Source: an uncultured Oscillospiraceae bacterium (GTDB taxonomy: Bacteria > Bacillota > Clostridia > Oscillospirales > Oscillospiraceae). Taken from it: 64,000 bases of DNA. The translations under genes and the position numbers were made by a program. Positions 54,528-62,179 of the stretch are shown here, in pieces; position 1 is the first letter of the stretch; the number at the start of each line of letters is the position of its first letter. The stretch spans positions 100,035 to 164,034 of the forward strand of contig CALXDL010000063.1 in assembly GCA_944387055.1 (NCBI GenBank), given 5' to 3'. The notes below the pieces were generated by a model. It saw only the letters and a list, made by a program, of their open reading frames with translations, was not told the DNA's origin and did no database searches.

Positions 54528-54854
54528 ATGAAAGATATCGCCCAAACCATCACTCGCATCAGCGGCCATCGCGGCCATTACTGCTACCGGTCCTTGATCT
54601 GCGTGATCTGGCTCGTGACGGGATACCTGCCGGAGGAGCGCCATATGAAGGACATCTGTGCGGAGGCCGGTGCCATCTGCGGGAAGTCTCCGGGAGCCAC
54701 GAAACAGGATATGTCCCGCGCGGTGCGGGACATCTGGGAGCACGGTGACCGGAAGGCGTTGGTGCAGCTGCTGGGCCGCGACCCTCTGGTGATGCCCACG
54801 CCGAAAGATTTCGTGCTCGAAGTCGCGCAGATATTCTGGTGCCGGACCGCATAA
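54528..54854 (+). CDS. Stand-alone Spo0A C-terminal-like DNA-binding protein
   Basis: A 108-residue protein that resembles only the effector domain of the sporulation regulator Spo0A: helices with HMKDICAEAGAICGKSPGATKQDMSRAVRDIWEHG and the ending MPTPKDFVLEVAQIF correspond to the Spo0A recognition region and its KPTNxEFI motif. There is no receiver domain. ATG 54528 follows AAGGAG. It may compete for Spo0A sites or serve as a small regulator of its own. Confidence 0.7.
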   Translation: MKDIAQTITRISGHRGHYCYRSLICVIWLVTGYLPEERHMKDICAEAGAICGKSPGATKQDMSRAVRDIWEHGDRKALVQLLGRDPLVMPTPKDFVLEVAQIFWCRTA

Positions 54855-54927
54855 GCGGCTGGAGGGCCGGTCCGCCCGGCCCACACAGGGAGGCGGCATA
54901 GCGCCCCTGTACCCTCGTCCCCCTGGA

Positions 54928-55012
54928 AGGACATTTGATCTCCCCACCGAGAGAAACCCGTGATCGCACATCAGGGGGCGAACGCTCAGGAACGGCCGGG
55001 CAGAGAGAGTGC
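54928..55012 (+). promoter_or_regulatory. Glycine-riboswitch-like sequence without a downstream gene
   Basis: Contains CACCGA (54945-54950), then GGGGGCGAACGCTCAGG with CTCAGG at 54985-54990, and GGGCAGAGAG, in the order and spacing of a glycine aptamer core. Stem P1 is weak by eye. A terminator hairpin follows directly. No gene follows on the plus strand before the tRNA remnant, so if real it is orphaned. Confidence 0.25.
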
Positions 55013-55057
55013 GAAGCGAAAGCCCCAGAGTCATGCGGGCTCTGGGACTTTCGCTTC
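55013..55057 (+). terminator. Long hairpin, probable terminator
   Basis: Outer arms GAAGCGAAAG/CTTTCGCTTC and inner arms CCAGAG/CTCTGG with a 9-base loop. The 3' arm runs into TTCTC. Confidence 0.6.
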
Positions 55058-55518
55058 TCGCCAGTGGACGATATGGGGCAGGGCCTGAGAGGCTCTTATG
55101 CGCAGATCAGAGCGCTGCTGCGGATATGGGATGTCCGTCGTGCTCCCGCTCCCTTCTTCGTTCAGTTTTTCAAGAAAGTCAACTTCTCTCCTGGTGGTCC
55201 ACAAGTCCGGCTTCCTTTCCTGTTCCATATCGAGTTTACCAGGTCGGCACTGCAAAAATCGGCGGACAGAGCGGCGATCCCGTAAAAATGGAACGCCCCC
55301 CGACCGACCAAACACGATCATTGGGAAAAGTCTTGGACCTCTAAGGTCCCAGGGCTTTTCTCAGGTCTCCTTTGGCGGCCAGGGCAAAAAAGGACTGTCA
55401 GGACCATTATTTTCTCAATAACAGAAAATGCCGCCCAGCGGGCGGCACACCAACTGCGGGCCCAGCGCAGCGGGTCCGGTCTGGAAAGGAGGAGCAGCGG
55501 CGTGAGTGCGCTCCGACT
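55058..55518. other. Gap with no gene seen
   Basis: About 460 bases without a supported gene. One imperfect hairpin lies near 55322-55361 (GGGAAAAGTC pairing with GGCTTTTC around a shorter inner stem). Composition is host-like up to the tRNA remnant. Confidence 0.4.
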
Positions 55519-55560
55519 TAAAAAATAAGTCGGAGCAAGCGATACATAGCTTGCTCCGAC
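55519..55560 (-). terminator. Terminator of the former tRNA-Val gene
   Basis: Perfect 12-bp stem GTCGGAGCAAGC (arms 55549-55560 and 55529-55540) followed on the minus strand by TTATTTTTT. It sits one base beyond the CCA end of the tRNA fragment. Confidence 0.85.
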
Positions 55561-55561
55561 G

Positions 55562-55606
55562 TGGTGGACGATACAGGACTCGAACCTGTGACCCCCTGCA
55601 CGTCAA
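55562..55606 (-). pseudogene. 3' half of tRNA-Val(GAC), probable attachment-site remnant
   Basis: The minus strand reads from the anticodon loop (TTGACGTGCAGG) through the variable loop, a perfect T-arm (ACAGGTTCGAGTCCTGT) and the 3' acceptor ATCGTCC plus encoded ACCA. This fits tRNA-Val(GAC). The 5' half (acceptor 5' strand, D-arm, 5' anticodon stem) is missing: upstream of the loop the sequence becomes unrelated AT-rich DNA. Integrases that target tRNA genes leave such 3' copies at one end of the element. Confidence 0.85.
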
Positions 55607-55915
55607 CGTAAAAGTGAACTTTTTTATAATTATTTTTAGACGTTTCTGGTGTTTTTTCTTCGCTTTTGGCTTACAATCCGTACTTTCCAGAAGTGCAAAA
55701 TCCGTATATTCCACCGTCGTCTGTGGCAAGTTGTGTGGTCAAACCGTTGGGGGAGTATGCTTTCACGTTTTGATGGTTTGCACAAATGTGGTCAAATCGT
55801 GGGTTTCTTGACCTTGGCGAGAAGCGGAATGCCTGTCTCTCTGAGGGCCTCTGCGGCAGCATTTTTGCGATGGTGTTGACAATGATACAGAGGCAATAGG
55901 AGAACCAGTGCTATG
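55607..55915. other. AT-rich junction DNA right of the tRNA remnant
   Basis: About 300 bases of clearly lower GC than the left flank. Two near-repeats (TGTGGTCAAACCGT near 55734 and TGTGGTCAAATCGT near 55788) could be recombination arm sites. No integrase or complete gene is visible. Confidence 0.45.
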
Positions 55916-57391
55916 TCACTTCTTAGACGCAGTCACATATTTCTGCCGCGGGCTTTTGGGCTTCTCCGGGACCGTCATGCAAATCATACCGCTCTCGACC
56001 AGTGGGTCAAGGTATCGGCGAAGTGCATACTGCGCGGAAGAGATCGCCAAGTATTCGATGATTTCTTTTCGGGTTCTCGGCTGCCTGCAGAATTCCAAGA
56101 GATTTTTGGGGTCAGGGATAGATCCATTCTGAACTGCCGGAGACTCCGTTTCGTGAGTTTCCATCGCTGCGGCCTGGTTATATAATGTGACGGTAAAGGT
56201 CCCTCGACGGTCAGAAAAAATAGGTTCCGGCAAAGAGAGCTCCTGCATAGCGTGCCGGATCCTGGGAATTCCGGAGTACCGATTTTCTGTCTGCTCCAGA
56301 ACTTCCATTGCTGTGACCAAAACAGGATTTCTTGTATCCGGCTGCGCGTGCCCGAGCTGATCGATGGTCAGCCGGCCATAGAGCCCGCCGGGGTTAGAGA
56401 TTTCTAGCCTGTCTGTATACATGACCAGTTGGATCGGCATCCCCTCTGTATGAATGCTGTAATCCCGGTGAACGAGCGCATTTAAAATCGCCTCCCGGAC
56501 AGCATCCATCGGGTATTGGGGGATATCCCGCCGCTGCCCGGTTTTTTGATCGATCACGGTAGCCGTGCGCATATTGTTTCGGACGAACGCAAGGCTTCCG
56601 TCCAGCATTTCCGGTAAGGTCCCTTCGATCCGTTTACTGTCTGTAAACCGACGGCCTGTTTTGTCCAGGACACCCATCTCCGTACTGGGCACACAGGTGG
56701 CAATGATGCCGAGCTGTGGGAAATACGCCTGTGGATAGGGGCTGAACAACATAACAGCTGCCATGGTGACGCTCCCGTTGTGCAAGATCCCAGTCAGCTC
56801 ATAGAGTTGTTCTGGCGGCACAGTTTCCAGGTGCGGACGGTTTTTCTTCCTCCGCAGGAGATAATCCTCGATTTTGACCTGATCTAGAGAGGCCAGAGAA
56901 GCCTCTGCCACATCCCGAATATCATCCCGGTATTTCTTGCGGAAAGCCTCGTAACTGTATACCTCATACTCGGTCATTGGCTTATCCGCATCTCCGACGC
57001 GGATATAGGACCCTTGCAATCGTCCCTTGGCCGTCTTAAAGCATGGCCGTTCTGTAAGGTCCACCGGTGGGATCTCCGCAGAGACAAAAACTTTATCTGC
57101 CTCCACATAAACAGTAAAGACAGGACGAACCACGGGAGTCATCTGCTCTCCGTACTCCATGACCTTCTTTTGCAGATCCTGGGCATCATACACGCCGACC
57201 TTTTTGAAATTTTGCCCCTCATCCAATCCGAAAACCAGAGTTCCTCCGCTGTCTTGGTTGGAAAAAGCAGACAGTGTATCATATAACTTTTCGGGACAGC
57301 CGTAATGTGCCGCCTTCACTTCCACGATTTGCTCTTCACATTTGCGGATCTGTATTCTCTCAAGCAGTGCCTTCAGCTCTGTTTCGACCAT
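55916..57391 (-). CDS. AlbA-type ATP-binding regulator (Schlafen/RecG-C-like)
   Basis: A 491-residue protein. The N-terminal AlbA_2 domain (VEVKAAHYGCPEKLYDTLSAFSN with GGTLVFGLDE) is followed by the ATP-binding part with REAILNALVHRDYS and LEISNPGGLYG, and a C-terminal winged-helix segment (TRKEIIEYLAISSAQYALRRYLDPLVESGMI). Such proteins are common on mobile elements and are thought to be transcription regulators. Base composition is lower in GC than genes to the left. It is the first gene inside the presumed integrated element. Confidence 0.88.
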   Translation of the reverse strand: MVETELKALLERIQIRKCEEQIVEVKAAHYGCPEKLYDTLSAFSNQDSGGTLVFGLDEGQNFKKVGVYDAQDLQKKVMEYGEQMTPVVRPVFTVYVEADKVFVSAEIPPVDLTERPCFKTAKGRLQGSYIRVGDADKPMTEYEVYSYEAFRKKYRDDIRDVAEASLASLDQVKIEDYLLRRKKNRPHLETVPPEQLYELTGILHNGSVTMAAVMLFSPYPQAYFPQLGIIATCVPSTEMGVLDKTGRRFTDSKRIEGTLPEMLDGSLAFVRNNMRTATVIDQKTGQRRDIPQYPMDAVREAILNALVHRDYSIHTEGMPIQLVMYTDRLEISNPGGLYGRLTIDQLGHAQPDTRNPVLVTAMEVLEQTENRYSGIPRIRHAMQELSLPEPIFSDRRGTFTVTLYNQAAAMETHETESPAVQNGSIPDPKNLLEFCRQPRTRKEIIEYLAISSAQYALRRYLDPLVESGMICMTVPEKPKSPRQKYVTASKK

Positions 57392-57949
57392 GGATAATCA
57401 CCCCTTCGATAGCATTTTAATTGACTTTCTCTGGAATGTCAATTTCTGTTTTGGAATATTAAGAAAAATGCTGACGATTTCTTCATATTTTTTGCGAAAG
57501 TAAAGTATCCGCTCTATGGACAGTTTAGCATCTATGATTTGAGAAGAATGTCAAATCGACCAGAAAACAAATCAGAGGCGTGGGCTTATCTGATCCTACT
57601 CGAGCTGACTATGATTACATAACCGGAGCAGGAGATGGAATATCCATCTCCTGCTCTGGTCCGTGCTTTTATTTCATGTACTGGATCTCGTGGACAAATT
57701 ACAGTTAAGCATAGCAGTGAGTAGGGATAGAAACAACTTATCCCTGAAGAAATACATCCACGGTACCACCAAAAAATTCATTGCAAATAGATTATAAAGA
57801 ACAACTTACATGAAGGGACATTTACACTCATGATGCCTCAGTGATGTTTACCACTGAAAATTTTCGCCTTAACCGGTTGGCGCAGAAGGGGTTCCAGATA
57901 TTTGCCACTGTGTACTGTGATAATCGCCAAACTATGGCCTCAAATTCCC
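57392..57949. other. Intergenic region with a hairpin
   Basis: About 560 AT-rich bases without a supported gene. A perfect 14-bp hairpin GAGCAGGAGATGGA with a 3-base loop (57626-57656) looks like a terminator on either strand. Confidence 0.5.
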
Positions 57950-57978
57950 TTTTCAATTGGGCGTTTCGTAAGTATAAT
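57950..57978 (+). promoter_or_regulatory. Promoter of the gate-domain/M20 operon
   Basis: TTTTCA (57950-57955), 17 bases, TATAAT (57973-57978), 52 bases before the first start codon. Confidence 0.6.
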
Positions 57979-58030
57979 GGGTGCAAGGAGTCTCCTTAAG
58001 CAACAAATCTGACTACATATGGAGGTGCGT

Positions 58031-58681
58031 ATGGTTACTGAGGAAAAAAGAGAGAAAGTAGGCATTGCCGGATATATATGGTTTATCTTTGCGGTCCTGT
58101 TTTTTTCCGGCGCCTTCCGAGACGCGCCTGGTGCGTTAAAGCTTCTGGATCTCAATACATATCTTGGCACATTCGGCACGATTGTCGAAGGAGCGAAGCC
58201 CGGCTTTGTGGGACAGGGCGGGTCTGGCCTGAACGATTTGTTCGCTGTGGTGCTGACCATCGTCCCCGGTATTATGTTCTGCATGGGAGTCATCGAAGTG
58301 GTGGATCACTATGGCGGGTTGAGAGCTGCGGGACGGCTGCTCACCCCGATTTTGAAGCCCTTGATGGGTGTGCCAGGCGAGTCGGCCTTGGTTCTGATTG
58401 CCAATCTGCAAAGTTCTGACGGCAGTGCAGCGCTGATCAAGGCCTTACGAGATAGCGGAAGCATCAATCAGAAGCAGCAAAACATTCTGTTGGCCTATGC
58501 AATGCCAGGACCTGCACTTCTGGGAATGATGGTCAGTTATGGAGTTATGTTCTATGACTATCTGCCATGCAGCACCGGAATCATTATCATTGTAGTTTTG
58601 GCTATGAAGGTCGTTGTAGCAGAACTCATGCGATTTGTAATTTCCCACGGCTTAAAAGAAAAAAAGAAGGAGGGCGTCTAA
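58031..58681 (+). CDS. Gate-domain (nucleoside recognition) membrane protein, YjiH-like
   Basis: A 216-residue membrane protein with about five to six helices and the gate-domain pattern GIMFCMGVIEVVDHYGGLRAAGRLLTPILKPLMGVPGESALVLIANLQSSDGSA. ATG 58031 follows GGAGGT. Gate-domain proteins usually come in pairs; the partner is the next gene. In Escherichia coli the yjiH-yjiG pair neighbours an isoaspartyl dipeptidase gene, which resembles the layout here. Confidence 0.83.
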   Translation: MVTEEKREKVGIAGYIWFIFAVLFFSGAFRDAPGALKLLDLNTYLGTFGTIVEGAKPGFVGQGGSGLNDLFAVVLTIVPGIMFCMGVIEVVDHYGGLRAAGRLLTPILKPLMGVPGESALVLIANLQSSDGSAALIKALRDSGSINQKQQNILLAYAMPGPALLGMMVSYGVMFYDYLPCSTGIIIIVVLAMKVVVAELMRFVISHGLKEKKKEGV

Positions 58682-58683
58682 CT

Positions 58684-59178
58684 ATGCCGAAGCCTGAGCA
58701 AGCCGGAGCCCCCAATGCTCCCGTTAAAAAGAATGTGCTGGACGTTTTTCTCAGCGGCAGCAAAAAGGGCGTTAACCTCTGGTTCAACAATATGATTCCC
58801 AGCGTGGCAATCGCTGGCCTTTTGGTCACATTGATTGATGTGACAGGGCTCCAGGATCTCCTGGGAACAATTTTTAGTCCCCTCATGAGTATCGTCGGGC
58901 TCCCTGGTGAGGCAGCTGTCCTTTGGGTAGCGAGTTTTATGACCATGTCCGTCGGAATCATTGGGGCCCTTCCTCTTTTGGCCGAGGGAGTGCTTACTGC
59001 CCAGCACGCGGCAATCCTTTTGGCGATGATCATGGCTACCACGGCTCCTGCAAAGATTATCCGGATGGCTAGCGCTGCCGATGTGGATAACAAAACCATG
59101 TACATCTGCTATGGGCTGACCTTTGTCTGCTCATTCCTCTGTGGCATCGTTATGCGGTTCGTGATCATGCTTGTGTAA
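58684..59178 (+). CDS. Gate-domain membrane protein, YjiG-like
   Basis: A 164-residue membrane protein, the second half of the pair (VFLSGSKKGVNLWFNNMIPSVAIAGLLVTLIDVTGLQDLLGTIFSPLMSIVGLPGEAAVLW). ATG 58684 is 2 bases after the previous stop and 9 bases after AAGGAGGG, so it is translationally coupled. The two gate proteins probably form one channel or transporter. Confidence 0.83.
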   Translation: MPKPEQAGAPNAPVKKNVLDVFLSGSKKGVNLWFNNMIPSVAIAGLLVTLIDVTGLQDLLGTIFSPLMSIVGLPGEAAVLWVASFMTMSVGIIGALPLLAEGVLTAQHAAILLAMIMATTAPAKIIRMASAADVDNKTMYICYGLTFVCSFLCGIVMRFVIMLV

Positions 59179-59243
59179 ACTCTACCTTTATTCAGTAAGC
59201 CGCTTCATTGGATTGCAGATGCTCTATTAAAGGATGTTTTATT

Positions 59244-59951
59244 ATGACTGCTCACCAGCAAACACTTCAATTAGCGAATGGCCCCGCTATGTGGCTCTTC
59301 TGTATCCTCACAATCGGCTTAGTCTTTTTCCAGGCATGGATCTTCCTTCGGACTGGACGCCAGTATGCTTCAGTCTGCAATGTTACCCGGCTGGACGTGA
59401 AGAGATCTCTTCGGGCGGGAACGATCTCCACTCTGGGTCCAGCGCTCTCCATCTTTGTCGTGGGCCTGGGGCTCATTGCAAATCTGGGTTCTCCTCTTAC
59501 GCTTGCCCGGTTGAGCGTGGTAGGAAACGCAGCCTATGAGGCTTCCGCCGCAGAGATGGGGGCACTGGCCACCGGCACCAGTATCAACTCCGCAGATTAC
59601 ACCATGGTCGCATTTACCGCCTCTGTCTGGGTCATGAACCTCGGCGGAATCTGTATGCTCCTCTCCACGCTCTTTTTCCTAAAGCCGCTTGACCGGCTGA
59701 CAAAGGCTATCTCACATAAAACCCACAAGGGTCTGCTCATTGGACTGAGCGCGTCTCTGGCTTCATTCGGTTATTTTGTGGTGGATTACGCTGACCGGGA
59801 CATCAGAAACTTGGTTGCGGCAGTTATTGGCTTTCTTGGCGTGCGGATTTTCTATCACCTTTCCGCAAGGACAAAGGCCAAATGGCTCAAGGAATGGGCA
59901 CTTGCCCTTTCAATTTTGGCAGCGGTCATCGTTGTCATGCTCATTCCTTAA
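59244..59951 (+). CDS. DUF5058-like membrane protein
   Basis: A 235-residue protein with about six hydrophobic segments. It fits DUF5058 (AFFQAWIFLRTGR-like start, LGPALSIFVVGLGLIANLGSPLTLARLSVVGNAAYEA). ATG 59244 follows AAAGGATG. Function unknown; third gene of the operon, 65 bases after the gate pair. Confidence 0.72.
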   Translation: MTAHQQTLQLANGPAMWLFCILTIGLVFFQAWIFLRTGRQYASVCNVTRLDVKRSLRAGTISTLGPALSIFVVGLGLIANLGSPLTLARLSVVGNAAYEASAAEMGALATGTSINSADYTMVAFTASVWVMNLGGICMLLSTLFFLKPLDRLTKAISHKTHKGLLIGLSASLASFGYFVVDYADRDIRNLVAAVIGFLGVRIFYHLSARTKAKWLKEWALALSILAAVIVVMLIP

Positions 59952-59968
59952 AAAGGAGGACGGTAATC

Positions 59969-60652
59969 GTGGAGGAACAGGAGCGTTACTATCAGCGGAT
60001 CCATTTTTGGGGTAGGATCACCCTAAGTATGGCAATTCTCTTCTTTTTGGGGATCTGTCTTTACTTAAGCTTTGTGCTGCAACTCCATCCGGGCTGGGAA
60101 GTTATTCTCACTGCTTTTCTGGGAATCGCTGCAACTGTGGGTCATACTTGGGTCAACCTCAGCGACCAGGTCACCTATCTGCTGCTCATGGGCCCGGCTG
60201 CTACTTATATGTCAACGCTTACTGGAAACGTCAAAAACATGCGTCTTCCCAGCGCCTTGGCATCTTGCGCAATGGTAGAAGAGCACGAGGGACGGATGAA
60301 GCGGGACATCCTTGCTGCCTATGGCGTCGCCACATCCATATTTGTGAATACATTCTTTTTGATTATTTTGGCTGTTGCAGGACAGTTTATTCTTGAGATA
60401 CTGCCCCCAGCGTTGCTGCGAGGACTAGATTATATTGTCCCGGCCCTGTTTGGCGCGATTTTTGCCCAGTTCTCTTTCAAGAACGCCAGAGTAGCGGTCG
60501 TCTCCCTGGGCATCGTCCTGCTGGTCTATCACCTGTCGTTTATTCCGTCATTCCTCCGGGTATTCACTGCCATTGTGGCAGCTATCATCGCCAATATCGT
60601 CATACAGCAGTCTGCTGCCCGAAAGAAAGACAACTCAGAAGACTGCCATTAG
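59969..60652 (+). CDS. Unknown multi-pass membrane protein
   Basis: A 227-residue protein with about six helices. The start is GTG 59969, 9 bases after AAAAGGAGG. Loops contain LMGPAATYMSTLTGNVKNMRLPSALASCAMV, which looks like a conserved pore or ligand segment. I do not recognise a family. Always-same-strand tight packing with DUF5058 and the M20 enzyme suggests a shared transport complex. Confidence 0.75.
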   Translation: MEEQERYYQRIHFWGRITLSMAILFFLGICLYLSFVLQLHPGWEVILTAFLGIAATVGHTWVNLSDQVTYLLLMGPAATYMSTLTGNVKNMRLPSALASCAMVEEHEGRMKRDILAAYGVATSIFVNTFFLIILAVAGQFILEILPPALLRGLDYIVPALFGAIFAQFSFKNARVAVVSLGIVLLVYHLSFIPSFLRVFTAIVAAIIANIVIQQSAARKKDNSEDCH

Positions 60653-60695
60653 AAATTCCCTATTTCAATGATATCACGGAAGTGAGGAGTTGCTT

Positions 60696-62126
60696 ATGAA
60701 CAATCAGGCAATTATGGAGAAAGCCCTGACCAACGTCAAGGCTTGGTTTGAGGAAAACGAACAACGGATCGTGGAAGTGAGCGACCAGATTTGGAATTTA
60801 GCAGAAACCAAATTTCAGGAGTTTGAATCTTCCGAAGTCCTCAAAGGCGTCTTCCGGGAGTTTGGCTTTGAAGTGAAGGATAACCTGGTGGATGGTATGC
60901 CTACCGCTTTTACTGCGGAATGGTCCAATGGCGAAGGCCCTACCATCGCCATGCTGGGCGAGTATGATGCGCTCCCAGGATTGGGAAACGATTTGGTGCC
61001 CCGGAAATCGCCAAACGGCAAAAACGGCCATGGTTGCGGCCACAATCTTCTGGGTGTTGGAAGTATGTCCGCAGCCATTTCGGCAGCCCATGCGATGGAA
61101 GAACTCGGCATCAAGGGCCGGATCAAATACTTTGGCTGCCCTGCTGAAGAGGGCGGGAGCGGTAAGGTCTTCATGGTACGTGAAGGCATCTTCAAAGGAA
61201 TCGATGCGATCGTCAGGTGGCATCCGATCAACATCACCTATGTAGACATGAGCTCTTCATTGGCTATCGTCTCAGTAAAATACGAATTTCACGGAAAATC
61301 TGCCCATGCAGGGACTGCGCCTCATCTGGGCCGCAGTGCGCTGGACGGTGTCATCCTCACAGACATCGGCGCCAACTATCTGCGTGAGCATATACCCACT
61401 ACGGTCCGGCTGCACTCGGTCATCACCAATGGTGGAAAAGCACCGAACATCGTCCCGGATCTGGCAGAAATTTGGTATTACATTCGTGCGCCTAAAATAG
61501 CGGATGTAAACGATATTCTGAAGAGACTGGACAAAATTGCTCAGGGTGCCGCTATGGCCACAGAAACGACTGTGACGCAAAAAGTAGTCAGTGCCAGTTC
61601 AGAAACCCTGCCAAATAAAGTTCTATGTGAGCGGATGATGGTAAATATGAAGCGGGTCGGGCCTCCGGCTTTCACGGAGGAGGACTATGCGTTTGCAAAG
61701 CAAATCAACGAGCAGCTCACAGAAGCCGAGAAAGCAGGCTCCCTGCGTATGTTCGGTATCAATGATCCCGCATGGGGAAAGAAAGATTTATATGATGTGA
61801 TTTATGAAAACATGAATGAGGGGAAGATTACCCCATATTCCACAGACTCCGGTGATGTCAGCTGGCAGGCCCCTATGTGCCAGTGCTTTGTGGCGTCTCA
61901 GACGATTGGATCCAAAAACCACTCTTGGGAGCAGGTCGTCTGCTCCGGTATGGGGATTGGACACAAAGGAATGTTGTGTGCCGGCAAAATTATCGCCATG
62001 ACAGCGTTGGATATTCTTACGGACCCCGACTTGCTTGCCGCCGCAAAAGCGGAATATGACAAGGTCCTCGAGACCAATGAATATGTCTGCCCCATGCCGG
62101 CCGACATGATTCCGGGAGCTCAGTAA
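60696..62126 (+). CDS. M20 family amidohydrolase, AbgB-like
   Basis: A 476-residue metal-dependent amidohydrolase of the aminobenzoyl-glutamate utilisation B type. Metal ligands appear in GEYDALPGLG, GHGCGHNLLG, GCPAEEGGSGK and VRWHPI, with a final His in SKNHSWEQ; the lid domain starts SVKYEFHGKSAHAG. No signal peptide, so it is cytoplasmic. ATG 60696 follows GTGAGGAG. It likely cleaves an N-acyl amino acid or p-aminobenzoyl-glutamate-like compound brought in by the four membrane proteins upstream. Confidence 0.92.
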   Translation: MNNQAIMEKALTNVKAWFEENEQRIVEVSDQIWNLAETKFQEFESSEVLKGVFREFGFEVKDNLVDGMPTAFTAEWSNGEGPTIAMLGEYDALPGLGNDLVPRKSPNGKNGHGCGHNLLGVGSMSAAISAAHAMEELGIKGRIKYFGCPAEEGGSGKVFMVREGIFKGIDAIVRWHPINITYVDMSSSLAIVSVKYEFHGKSAHAGTAPHLGRSALDGVILTDIGANYLREHIPTTVRLHSVITNGGKAPNIVPDLAEIWYYIRAPKIADVNDILKRLDKIAQGAAMATETTVTQKVVSASSETLPNKVLCERMMVNMKRVGPPAFTEEDYAFAKQINEQLTEAEKAGSLRMFGINDPAWGKKDLYDVIYENMNEGKITPYSTDSGDVSWQAPMCQCFVASQTIGSKNHSWEQVVCSGMGIGHKGMLCAGKIIAMTALDILTDPDLLAAAKAEYDKVLETNEYVCPMPADMIPGAQ

Positions 62127-62143
62127 TATCCACAGAACAATAT

Positions 62144-62175
62144 GGGAGGGCCTGACCGGCTGGCAGGTCCTCCCT
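62144..62175 (+). terminator. Terminator after the M20 operon
   Basis: Arms GGGAGGGCCTG and CAGGTCCTCCC, 9-base loop, then TGTGTTT; 17 bases after the M20 stop. Confidence 0.75.
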
Positions 62176-62179
62176 GTGT

